Shown here in pieces: positions 7,729 to 15,733 of a DNA stretch of 64,000 nt (the first letter of the stretch is position 1; the number at the start of each line of letters is the position of its first letter). The DNA is taken from contig JAWKNJ010000014.1 in the NCBI GenBank assembly GCA_041391765.1, positions 124,001-188,000 on the forward strand, read 5' to 3'. The notes beneath the pieces are model-generated. The model had not been told where the DNA came from. It saw only the letters and a program-made list of their open reading frames with translations, and made no database searches. The DNA comes from SHAN690 sp041391765. Lineage in GTDB: Bacteria; Bacteroidota; Bacteroidia; Flavobacteriales_G; Salibacteraceae. The position numbers and the translations under genes were made by a program.

Positions 7729-10269
7729 ATGAGGATTCTATTCATCACTTTAGTTACACTTTTTTCTTTCAGCTTCAGTAACGCCCAAGTTTACAATCCG
7801 GTTAAGTGGTCATTTAGTCACCAACTGGAAGGTAACAACCACGCGATCCTGAAGTTCACCGCTAAAATTGACGCAGGTTGGCATGTTTACTCCACTACCA
7901 TTGAAGATGGAATCGGACCGATTCCAACATCATTTGATTTTCAGTCATTGGATGGAGCCGAGCTCGTTGGTGGGCTTATTGAACCAATGCCCCACAAAGA
8001 ATACGACCCGAACTTCGACATGGAGTTGCTGTGGTTTGAAAAGCAAGTGACTTTACAACAAAAAGTAAAGCTAACCAAGCCATTCGCAAAGGTGAAGGGC
8101 GAGCTCACATACATGACGTGTGATGACTCCAAATGCCTTCCTCCTGAATACATTGAATTCGATTTTGATATTGAACAAGCCCTGAAACCAGGTGGTGAAA
8201 CAGGTGCTGCCACGCCTGCAAAAGCGAGCAATGAATCGACATCGAATAGTGCTGGCAAAGACCACGGAGAGGCTCCTTCAGCCGCTCCAACTTCAAACAT
8301 TGAAAATCCTGTGAAGTGGCACATTGCAGCAGAAAAACAAGATGAACAGACATACACCATCCGCGCCACAGCGAGCATTGCCGAGGGATGGCACGTATAT
8401 TCCAAAGACCTGCCAAACGAGGACGGTCCTGTGGCAACAGAGTTCAGCATGCTTAGTGGAAGCTTTGAAGCTATCGGTGAGCTTCGTGAAATTGGTGAAA
8501 TGCACCACGAGTATGACCCAAACTTTATGATGGAATTGAGCTACTACGAAGGCCAAATGACCTTGGAGCAAACCATCAAAACAAACGGTGAAGAACTCAT
8601 TCGCGGTGAACTGTATTACATGTGTTGCGATGCTGAAAAGTGTCTGCCACCTACCACAGAAGAATTTTCACTGAATCCGCTGACAGGCGAGTTTGTCGCC
8701 TCAACAGATGCGGCAGATCAACCGACAGAGCAAACCACTGAAGCCACAGAAGGCTTGAAAAATCTGAAGATTGGAACCATTGATTTGAAGAGTCCGGTTA
8801 ATGAATGCGGTGACGAAGGTCATAGCAGTGATTCAGAGTCTAGTGGGTTTTTGACGATTTTCTTACTAGGGTTTCTGGGAGGTCTGGTGGCATTACTCAC
8901 GCCATGCGTGTTCCCGATGATTCCACTCACTGTAAGCTTCTTTACGAAGAGTAGCAGCGATAAAAAGAAGGGAATGTCCAACGCCATGCTCTACGGCCTG
9001 TCCATTTTCTTGATTTATGTTGTGCTCTCCATTCCTTTCCATTTATTGGATAGTCTGGACCCGGAAATACTCAACACCATTTCCACGAACGCTTGGCTTA
9101 ACGTGGCCTACTTTGTGATTTTTGTTGGCTTCGCAATCTCCTTCTTTGGATACTACGAAATCACCCTGCCTAGCGGCATGGCAAACAAGGTTGATACGGC
9201 ATCCAACCTTGGTGGATTGATCGGTATTTTCTTCATGGCACTGACACTGGCGATTGTTTCATTTAGCTGCACCGGACCAATCCTAGGCACATTGCTTGCG
9301 GGAGCCATCACGTCAGATGGCGGTGCTATGCAGCTGACGTCAGGAATGGCAGGTTTTGGACTAGCACTTGCCCTTCCATTCGGATTGTTCGCTGCATTTC
9401 CAGGATGGTTAAACTCATTACCTAAGTCGGGTGGATGGTTGAACCAAGTAAAAGTGGTTCTGGGATTCGTTGAGGTTGCACTAGCTGTTAAATTCCTTTC
9501 CAATGCTGACTTAGTTGAACACTGGAATATTCTGAAAATCGAACCTTTTTTGATCATCTGGATCTTATGCGGATTAGGCATCGTTGCCTACCTAATGGGA
9601 TGGATCAGGTTCCCTCACGATTCTCCCGGATACAAGCCCGGGAAAGTGGCCCTTTCTGTTGCTGCCGTCTTTTTTGCGCTGTCAGTGTATATGATTACAG
9701 GATTCAGATATGATGAGAAATCTCAAACATTCACTTCGCTCACCCTATTGAGTGGAATTGCACCGTCAGCCGGTTATAGCTATATACACCCAAGTCCTTG
9801 TCCTTTAGGGTTGAATTGCTTCCATGAATACGAGGACGGTTTAGCATTTGCAAAAGAGACGAATAAGCCCATATTAATTGATTTCACAGGATATGCTTGT
9901 GTCAATTGCCGAAAAATGGAAGAAAACGTTTGGCCAGACCCAGAGATTTACTCAAGAATCAGCGAAGACTATGTGCTGATTTCGCTGTATGTAGATGACA
10001 GAAAGGAACTGCCGGAAGAAGAGCGCTTTGAATTTGTGACTTCAACTGGGCGAAGAAAGAAAATCAAAACATACGGTGACAAATGGGCCACCATGGAAAC
10101 TGAAACATTTGGCACCAACTCTCAACCTCATTATGCTTTGATAAGCCCTGCTGAGGAACTTTTGAATGTTCCAGTAGGGTACACTCCTGACAAAGAGGAG
10201 TATAAACAATTTTTAGACTGCGGTATAGAGGCGTTCGAAATTAAATCAAAGGTGGTATCAAACCCTTAA
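7729..10269 (+). CDS. Thiol:disulfide interchange protein DsbD-like, with two N-terminal domains
   Basis: An 846-residue reductant transporter. A signal peptide (MRILFITLVTLFSFSFSNA) is followed by two tandem DsbD N-terminal-type domains: the first has GWHVYSTT and YMTCDDSKCLPP, the second GWHVYSKD and YMCCDAEKCLPP. A membrane core follows (about residues 370-680) with the cysteine motifs LLTPCVFPMIPLTVSFF and FSCTGPILGT, then a C-terminal thioredoxin-like domain with CVNC (DFTGYACVNCRKMEENVW). The role is passing electrons from cytoplasmic thioredoxin to periplasmic proteins. The start at 7729 gives the signal peptide and fits the promoter; the frame is open back to 7564. E. coli DsbD has one N-terminal domain. 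Confidence 0.9.
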   Translation: MRILFITLVTLFSFSFSNAQVYNPVKWSFSHQLEGNNHAILKFTAKIDAGWHVYSTTIEDGIGPIPTSFDFQSLDGAELVGGLIEPMPHKEYDPNFDMELLWFEKQVTLQQKVKLTKPFAKVKGELTYMTCDDSKCLPPEYIEFDFDIEQALKPGGETGAATPAKASNESTSNSAGKDHGEAPSAAPTSNIENPVKWHIAAEKQDEQTYTIRATASIAEGWHVYSKDLPNEDGPVATEFSMLSGSFEAIGELREIGEMHHEYDPNFMMELSYYEGQMTLEQTIKTNGEELIRGELYYMCCDAEKCLPPTTEEFSLNPLTGEFVASTDAADQPTEQTTEATEGLKNLKIGTIDLKSPVNECGDEGHSSDSESSGFLTIFLLGFLGGLVALLTPCVFPMIPLTVSFFTKSSSDKKKGMSNAMLYGLSIFLIYVVLSIPFHLLDSLDPEILNTISTNAWLNVAYFVIFVGFAISFFGYYEITLPSGMANKVDTASNLGGLIGIFFMALTLAIVSFSCTGPILGTLLAGAITSDGGAMQLTSGMAGFGLALALPFGLFAAFPGWLNSLPKSGGWLNQVKVVLGFVEVALAVKFLSNADLVEHWNILKIEPFLIIWILCGLGIVAYLMGWIRFPHDSPGYKPGKVALSVAAVFFALSVYMITGFRYDEKSQTFTSLTLLSGIAPSAGYSYIHPSPCPLGLNCFHEYEDGLAFAKETNKPILIDFTGYACVNCRKMEENVWPDPEIYSRISEDYVLISLYVDDRKELPEEERFEFVTSTGRRKKIKTYGDKWATMETETFGTNSQPHYALISPAEELLNVPVGYTPDKEEYKQFLDCGIEAFEIKSKVVSNP

Positions 10270-10340
10270 GGCTTCTGGCAAGTTGAAAATCGGTTAACAA
10301 CTTCTGCAGATTTAACATACATCCGGTGCTCTGCTCGATC

Positions 10341-10348
10341 TACATTTG
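10341..10348 (+). promoter_or_regulatory. Candidate -7 promoter box (TACATTTG)
   Basis: An exact TAnnTTTG match 17 bases before the ATG at 10366. No clear TTG at the -33 distance was seen. Confidence 0.4.
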
Positions 10349-10365
10349 AGAGGCATCGGTGAAAA

Positions 10366-10623
10366 ATGTCTGAAATCGAAAAGAAACACATAGATCGATA
10401 TCACCTACTTGAGGTTTTGCACCATCGATTAGAGGGTAGTTTGCATTCTCATACTGATGTGCTCAGCATCGCCTACCAAATGGGTTTGGAAACCGAATAC
10501 GCCATCGATTTAATTCGTTACCTCAAAATCAATGGATACATTGAGACCTTGGGAAATACTACAATTGCCATGCTAACTGATCATGGTTTACGAGCTGCGA
10601 TTCGTAGTGAGTTAGCCGCATAG
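10366..10623 (+). CDS. Small helical protein, winged-helix-like
   Basis: An 85-residue cytoplasmic protein with no signal or membrane segment. Three predicted helices followed by a short strand pair (YHLLEVLHHRLEG, IAYQMGLETEYAIDLIRYLKI, then NGYIETLGNTTIAMLTDHG) look like a small winged-helix fold of the type in transcription regulators and DprA-like C-termini. The family is not recognised and this is an inference from the pattern. It has its own promoter-like box at 10341 and lies 47 bases before the comM-like gene. Confidence 0.65.
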   Translation: MSEIEKKHIDRYHLLEVLHHRLEGSLHSHTDVLSIAYQMGLETEYAIDLIRYLKINGYIETLGNTTIAMLTDHGLRAAIRSELAA

Positions 10624-10670
10624 TTCACGTATCTCAATTCACTTGTTTTCTTTGTTGCAATTAATTCTTC

Positions 10671-12209
10671 ATGCTTGTTAAATCATTCGGCAGTGCCGTG
10701 CACGGTGTTGATGCCACAACAATTACCGTTGAAGTCAACATAGACAAGGGTATCAACTTTTCATTAGTGGGTTTGCCAGATAGTGCTGTGAAGGAAAGCC
10801 AACATCGGATTGATGCCGCGTTAAATAATACCGGTTACAAAATTCCTGGTAAGAAGATTACCATCAACATGGCTCCAGCCGACATTCGAAAGGAAGGATC
10901 GGCTTACGACCTTACGCTGGCCATGGGAATTTTAGCTGCCTCTGGTCAGATTAACGGAGAGCATATCAGTAAGTACATTATCATGGGAGAATTAGCCCTG
11001 GACGGTGAACTCAGGCCAATTAAAGGAGTTCTTCCAATAGCTATACAAGCGAGAAAAGAAGGCTTCAAAGGCATTATTCTGCCAAAATCGAATGCGCCTG
11101 AAGCAGCCATCGTTAACGATTTGGACGTGCTTGGCGCACATACTATCAAAGAGGTAATTGATCACTTTGAAGGAGTTATGCCAATCGAACCAACCATCAT
11201 AAATACCCGAGAAGAATTCTTTCATCGGCTCAATCACTTCGATGTTGATTTCAGCGATGTTAAGGGTCAGGAAAATATAAAGCGTGCACTTGAAATAGCT
11301 GCCTCTGGCGGTCACAATGCAATATTGATTGGTCCTCCTGGCGCTGGTAAGACTATGTTGGCCAAACGCATTCCCACTATTCTTCCTCCAATGAACTTGC
11401 ACGAGGCTTTGGAGACAACAAAGATTCACTCTGTTGCTGGCAAAATCAAAGATGAAGGTGGATTGATCACAGTTCGACCATTCCGATCTCCACATCATAC
11501 GATCAGTGATGTCGCACTAGTCGGTGGGGGTGGATTTCCACAGCCTGGTGAGATTTCGTTGGCACACAACGGTGTCCTCTTCTTAGATGAACTTCCAGAG
11601 TTCAAACGCACCGTTTTGGAGGTGATGAGACAACCTATGGAAGAACGCAGGGTAACCATAAGCCGTGCCCGTTTCTCGGTGGACTATCCCGCTTCATTCA
11701 TGTTGATCGCATCTATGAACCCTTGTCCATGTGGCTACTACAATCATCCTGAAAAAGATTGTGTTTGTGCACCTGGGGTCGTTCAGAATTACCTCAACAA
11801 GATAAGCGGTCCATTGTTGGATCGGATTGACATCCACATCGAAGTAACTCCAGTAAAATTTGACGAGCTCAGTGATAAACGCCCCGCTGAATCCAGCGAA
11901 GCGGTGCGAAACCGCGTGATGAAGGCGAGAGACCTCCAGGAGAAAAGATTTGAAGGTTACAAGGGTATCTACTGCAATGCACAGATGACCAAGCAGATGA
12001 TCAACGAGCATTGCGAAATCGACCAAGCGGGGCAAGCACTTCTCAAACGAGCCATGGAACGACTTGGGCTGTCGGCTAGGGCATACGACCGCATCTTAAA
12101 GGTGTCTCGCACCATTGCTGACCTTGCTTATTCTGAGAAAATACTTCCCGAGCATTTAGCCGAAGCAATCCAATATCGCAGCCTGGACCGAGACAGCTGG
12201 GCTGGTTAA
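10671..12209 (+). CDS. comM: YifB/ComM family Mg-chelatase-like AAA+ ATPase
   Basis: A 512-residue protein of usual family length. It has the N-terminal ChlI-like (Lon protease S5-like) domain with ITINMAPADIRKEGSAYDL, a Walker A GPPGAGKTMLAKR near residue 220, a Walker B GVLFLDELPEF near 303, a cysteine cluster (NPCPCGYYNHPEKDCVC) near 350, and the C-terminal Mg-chelatase domain ending YRSLDRDSW. In naturally competent bacteria ComM is a hexameric helicase that promotes branch migration during transformation. Competence of this organism is not shown; the gene is also widespread in non-competent species. Confidence 0.93.
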   Translation: MLVKSFGSAVHGVDATTITVEVNIDKGINFSLVGLPDSAVKESQHRIDAALNNTGYKIPGKKITINMAPADIRKEGSAYDLTLAMGILAASGQINGEHISKYIIMGELALDGELRPIKGVLPIAIQARKEGFKGIILPKSNAPEAAIVNDLDVLGAHTIKEVIDHFEGVMPIEPTIINTREEFFHRLNHFDVDFSDVKGQENIKRALEIAASGGHNAILIGPPGAGKTMLAKRIPTILPPMNLHEALETTKIHSVAGKIKDEGGLITVRPFRSPHHTISDVALVGGGGFPQPGEISLAHNGVLFLDELPEFKRTVLEVMRQPMEERRVTISRARFSVDYPASFMLIASMNPCPCGYYNHPEKDCVCAPGVVQNYLNKISGPLLDRIDIHIEVTPVKFDELSDKRPAESSEAVRNRVMKARDLQEKRFEGYKGIYCNAQMTKQMINEHCEIDQAGQALLKRAMERLGLSARAYDRILKVSRTIADLAYSEKILPEHLAEAIQYRSLDRDSWAG

Positions 12210-12228
12210 ATATTTGACACCATAATTC

Positions 12229-12236
12229 TATTTTCG
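12229..12236 (+). promoter_or_regulatory. -7 promoter box (TATTTTCG) abutting the GT2 start
   Basis: A TAnnTTyG box ends four bases before the ATG at 12241. A -7 box there would put the transcript start at or within a base or two of the ATG, so the mRNA may be leaderless. Confidence 0.4.
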
Positions 12237-12240
12237 CGAC

Positions 12241-12990
12241 ATGATTAACGGGAAGAAAGTAGTGGTAGTAATGCCGGCCTACAACGCTGAAAAAACGCTG
12301 AAAGTGACCTATGATGAAATCCCGTTTGACATTGTTGATGATGTGGTATTGGTAGATGACAAGAGTTCGGATAAAACCTCTGATTTAGCCAGAGAAATTG
12401 GTATCAAGCATGTCATTACGCATCATGAAAATTTGGGTTATGGTGGCAACCAAAAGTCTTGCTATAGGAAAGCTCTAGAACTGGGCGCTGACATCACCAT
12501 CATGGTACATCCTGACTATCAATACACTCCAAAGTTGATCCCGGCAATGGCATCGGTTATTGCGAGCGGACTATATGATGCGGTTCTAGCCAGTAGAATT
12601 TTGGGAAAAGGTGCCTTGCGAGGTGGAATGCCGTTGTATAAATACATCGCCAACCGCTTTCTAACGCTCACACAGAATTTTCTCATGGGACAGAAACTTA
12701 GCGAGTACCACACTGGATATCGAGCATTTTCAAAAGCAATTTTGGAGAAGATCAATTTCGAAGGAAACTCGAATGATTTTGTATTTGACAACCAAATGCT
12801 TGCCCAGGTTTTTCATGCCGGATTTGAGATAGCTGAAGTGACCTGCCCAACAAAATATTTCAAGGAGGCATCATCGATCAACTTTTCACGGAGTACAACC
12901 TACGGATTTGGGGTACTAAGAACATCGCTTCAATATTGGCTGAGCAAGCGTGGCTTGATCAATTACCCAATTTTCGAAACCAAAATCTGA
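12241..12990 (+). CDS. Family 2 glycosyltransferase (polyprenyl-phosphate sugar synthase-like)
   Basis: A 249-residue GT-A glycosyltransferase. It opens with KVVVVMPAYNAEKTL, has the nucleotide-binding acidic segment LVDDKSSDKT, the motif HHENLGYGGNQKSCYRKAL and the metal-binding-like region MVHPDYQYTP. This resembles enzymes that load a sugar onto polyprenyl phosphate, such as dolichol-phosphate mannose synthase and ArnC/GtrB, though it has no strong C-terminal transmembrane pair. It is followed with a one-base overlap by a PAP2 phosphatase and then a GT39 transferase; together they suggest making a lipid-linked sugar and moving it to an envelope acceptor. Sugar and acceptor are not determined. 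Confidence 0.85.
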   Translation: MINGKKVVVVMPAYNAEKTLKVTYDEIPFDIVDDVVLVDDKSSDKTSDLAREIGIKHVITHHENLGYGGNQKSCYRKALELGADITIMVHPDYQYTPKLIPAMASVIASGLYDAVLASRILGKGALRGGMPLYKYIANRFLTLTQNFLMGQKLSEYHTGYRAFSKAILEKINFEGNSNDFVFDNQMLAQVFHAGFEIAEVTCPTKYFKEASSINFSRSTTYGFGVLRTSLQYWLSKRGLINYPIFETKI

Positions 12991-13643
12991 TGTCTGCCTT
13001 GAAGGAAGTAAAACCATTCCTGATCGGCCAGCTAGCATTCTTGATTGTTGGTATTATTCTCCTCGTGATATTCGAAAAGAAAGAGCTTCATCTAATCATC
13101 AATCAGATCCATCATCCAGTTGCGGACGGCTTCTTCAAATACGAAACAAAGCTCGCAGAGGGATTAGCAATTGGCAGTGCCGTTCTCCTACTCTTATTGT
13201 ATAAGGTCCGATACGGAATCATCATGATGATCAGCACCACAGGAGCTGGATTAACGACTCAATTCTTGAAACGTGTCGTCTTTAACGATCATCATCGGCC
13301 GATGAAAGCATTCGAAAACATTGTCGATTTGCATTTGATAGACGGTGTTGAACTACATAAATCGTTCTCATTTCCATCTGGTCATTCAACCGCAGCCTTT
13401 GCACTTTTCCTAACGTTAGCATTTGTTCTAAGAAAGCCCAAATGGCAACTGGTTTGTCTCGCAATGGCACTTACAACGGCATTCAGTCGAGTTTATCTAA
13501 GTCAGCATTTTATGCAGGACATCGTGGCCGGAAGCATCATCGGCTCTGGGTTTTCACTCATTGTCATTTTTCTGCTAAAAAATCGTCAATGGGGCGAAAA
13601 GGGGCTTTTGGCTAATTTCGACACAAACCGGAACAGAGCTTGA
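12990..13643 (+). CDS. PAP2-superfamily membrane phosphatase
   Basis: A 217-residue integral membrane protein starting at the ATG that overlaps the preceding stop (TGATG). All three PAP2 motifs are visible: the K-x6-RP-type element in KRVVFNDHHRP, FPSGHSTAAFA, and SRVYLSQHFMQDIVAG with catalytic histidines. PAP2 enzymes remove phosphate from membrane lipids such as undecaprenyl diphosphate, lipid A (LpxE/LpxF) or phosphatidate. Its place between two glycosyltransferases points to a lipid carrier or lipid A phosphate as substrate. A longer frame upstream lies entirely in the GT2 gene and is rejected. Confidence 0.88.
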   Translation: MSALKEVKPFLIGQLAFLIVGIILLVIFEKKELHLIINQIHHPVADGFFKYETKLAEGLAIGSAVLLLLLYKVRYGIIMMISTTGAGLTTQFLKRVVFNDHHRPMKAFENIVDLHLIDGVELHKSFSFPSGHSTAAFALFLTLAFVLRKPKWQLVCLAMALTTAFSRVYLSQHFMQDIVAGSIIGSGFSLIVIFLLKNRQWGEKGLLANFDTNRNRA

Positions 13644-15199
13644 ATCGCGATCGACTCCTCATCCTTCTGATCTCATCCTTACTTTTTCTTCCTTTTCTCG
13701 GAGCTGTTCACCTATTCGATTGGGATGAAATCAACTTTGCTGAAAGTGCACGCGAAATGCTGCTCACCGGTAATTGGTGGCAGGTGACCATCAATTTCGA
13801 GCCATTCAGAGAAAAACCTCCATTGTTCTTTTGGATGCAGGCCTTAAGCATGTCAATTTTCGGAGTTGGCGAGTTTGCAGCCCGACTCCCGAATGCGCTT
13901 TGTGGGATATTGACTTTACAGGTCATCTATTCTATTGGTTCAAAATGGCAGAACAGAACATTCGGCTGGATTTGGGCACTGCTCTACATTGGCTCGTTCT
14001 TACCATTTCTTTATTTCAAATCAGGCATAATCGATCCCTGGTTCAATCTATTCATTTTCCTGTCCATTTATCACCTGTTCCTTGCGGTCGAGCATAAACC
14101 GGAAGGTGAGCTCAAACAATCCATCTTAGCGGGTGCATTTAGTGGCCTGTCCATTTTGACGAAAGGTCCCGTAGGCTTTTTATTACTACTCCTCACATTC
14201 CTAGTTTACTGGTTGTTTGCAAGGTTTAAGAAACCTGCAAAAGCTTCATCCATCATTGCCTTTACCGGAACAACATTCACGGTATCTGCAATTTGGTTTG
14301 GCCATGAGTGGCTTCAAAACGGACCATGGTTTATTGTAGAGTTCATCGAATACCAAATCGACTTGTTTCTCCATCCTGTTGCCGGACATAAACAACCCTT
14401 CTTCTACCACTTTCTAGTCGTACTGATCGGCTGTTGGCCGATGTCCATAATCGCACTATCAGCCTTTACAAGAAAATTCATTGGCGATGAACACCATCTT
14501 TCCGTGTGGATGAAATACCTGTTCTGGGTCGTATTGATCCTATTCTCCATCGTAACGACCAAAATCGTTCACTACAGTTCGATGACATACTTGCCATTAT
14601 CCTATTTAGCAGCGCTAATTGTTCATCGTCATCTGAATGTTGTTTCCATCAAGACCTGGCAATTTGTATGGATCCGAACTCAAGGTATTGTTCTGGCCAT
14701 GATCATCACAATTTTGCCTCTTCTGCTTATTAATAAAAGCGCTTGGGTTCACCTTATTAATGACCCCTTCGCAGCTGCAAACTTGACCGCTGATGTAAAC
14801 TGGATAGGATGGGAATGGTTACCTGGAATCATCTTTTTGGTCACCATAGTTATCTCTTGGCGGATAATGAATTCGAAACCAATGTCAAGTTTTATCGCCT
14901 TGACATTGGGCACCGCATTTAGCATTGTGCTCATTATGGTGAGCATCGTTCCGAAAATCGAAGGTTATAGTCAACGAGCGGCCATCCAGTTCTTTGAAGA
15001 ACATCAACGTGCGAAGCTGGAAACATACAAGTACAAAAGCTACGCACACTACTTCTATGGTCGCGTTAAACCCAACCATGCCGGAGAAGAGCATTTCTTG
15101 GTTTGTAAAATTCAGCATAAGGAAAAGCTATTCATTGAATATCCCCATGCTCAACATCTTTACGATAGTGGAGGGTTTTGCTTTTTCCAATTAGAATAA
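13640..15199 (+). CDS. Family 39 glycosyltransferase (ArnT/PMT-like membrane enzyme)
   Basis: A 519-residue polytopic membrane glycosyltransferase. The first loop has the acidic signature FDWDEINFAESAREM and then EPFREKPPLFFWMQAL, as in ArnT and other polyprenyl-phosphate-sugar-using enzymes. About ten or more hydrophobic helices follow, then a soluble C-terminal tail. It starts with a TTG that shares bases with the PAP2 stop (TTGA); no other start is nearby, so a non-ATG, translationally coupled start is likely. In ArnT the sugar goes from undecaprenyl phosphate to lipid A phosphate. The acceptor here is unknown; O-mannosylation of proteins is an alternative. Confidence 0.87.
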   Translation: MNRDRLLILLISSLLFLPFLGAVHLFDWDEINFAESAREMLLTGNWWQVTINFEPFREKPPLFFWMQALSMSIFGVGEFAARLPNALCGILTLQVIYSIGSKWQNRTFGWIWALLYIGSFLPFLYFKSGIIDPWFNLFIFLSIYHLFLAVEHKPEGELKQSILAGAFSGLSILTKGPVGFLLLLLTFLVYWLFARFKKPAKASSIIAFTGTTFTVSAIWFGHEWLQNGPWFIVEFIEYQIDLFLHPVAGHKQPFFYHFLVVLIGCWPMSIIALSAFTRKFIGDEHHLSVWMKYLFWVVLILFSIVTTKIVHYSSMTYLPLSYLAALIVHRHLNVVSIKTWQFVWIRTQGIVLAMIITILPLLLINKSAWVHLINDPFAAANLTADVNWIGWEWLPGIIFLVTIVISWRIMNSKPMSSFIALTLGTAFSIVLIMVSIVPKIEGYSQRAAIQFFEEHQRAKLETYKYKSYAHYFYGRVKPNHAGEEHFLVCKIQHKEKLFIEYPHAQHLYDSGGFCFFQLE

Positions 15200-15235
15200 C
15201 CCATATGGTTATTTTAGCTTATTGATTTTCAAGCC

Positions 15236-15733
15236 ATGAAAATTCTGATTGCATTTTTCCTAGGCTTTGTCTTATGCCTTTCGTCAATTGCTCAGAGGCA
15301 TAAAGCAGAAGAATATTCCATTTCCACAAGGGAATATACAGGAACCTTCACCGACTTAAACGAAGTTACTGGTCAACTCCAGCTGTATGTGAATATTGAC
15401 AATTCAGACAATATTGATGGTATTGCTGTTCTTCGCATTTCTGAAGACTCAGCCGTTAGTGGTAATATATCAGGCAGCATTAAAATAACCGACCGTTATG
15501 TGGGAAATTCTGGACCAATCATCTTTCAACCGTCACTTCGCAAAACATCAATGATTCATGCCAATTCTAACCTGGCACCAGATTATCTTCAAACTTCATC
15601 ATACCAGTGTGATTGGCATATTGTAATCGAGAACCCCTCAATTGAGATGAAGTCTCTTAAGGGGAAAGCGGTCCCTCGAGATTGCCTGTATTCAAACCTG
15701 ATTGAGTTTGAACTCATCCTGAAAGAGCAGTAA
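15236..15733 (+). CDS. Hypothetical secreted protein
   Basis: A 165-residue protein with a clear signal peptide (MKILIAFFLGFVLCLSSIAQ). The mature part is beta-rich, with one late Cys pair (C at about residues 126 and 150) and no family I recognise. It lies 36 bases after the GT39 gene and may be its last operon member. Its stop codon abuts the stop of the convergent secA with no base between them. Confidence 0.7.
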   Translation: MKILIAFFLGFVLCLSSIAQRHKAEEYSISTREYTGTFTDLNEVTGQLQLYVNIDNSDNIDGIAVLRISEDSAVSGNISGSIKITDRYVGNSGPIIFQPSLRKTSMIHANSNLAPDYLQTSSYQCDWHIVIENPSIEMKSLKGKAVPRDCLYSNLIEFELILKEQ

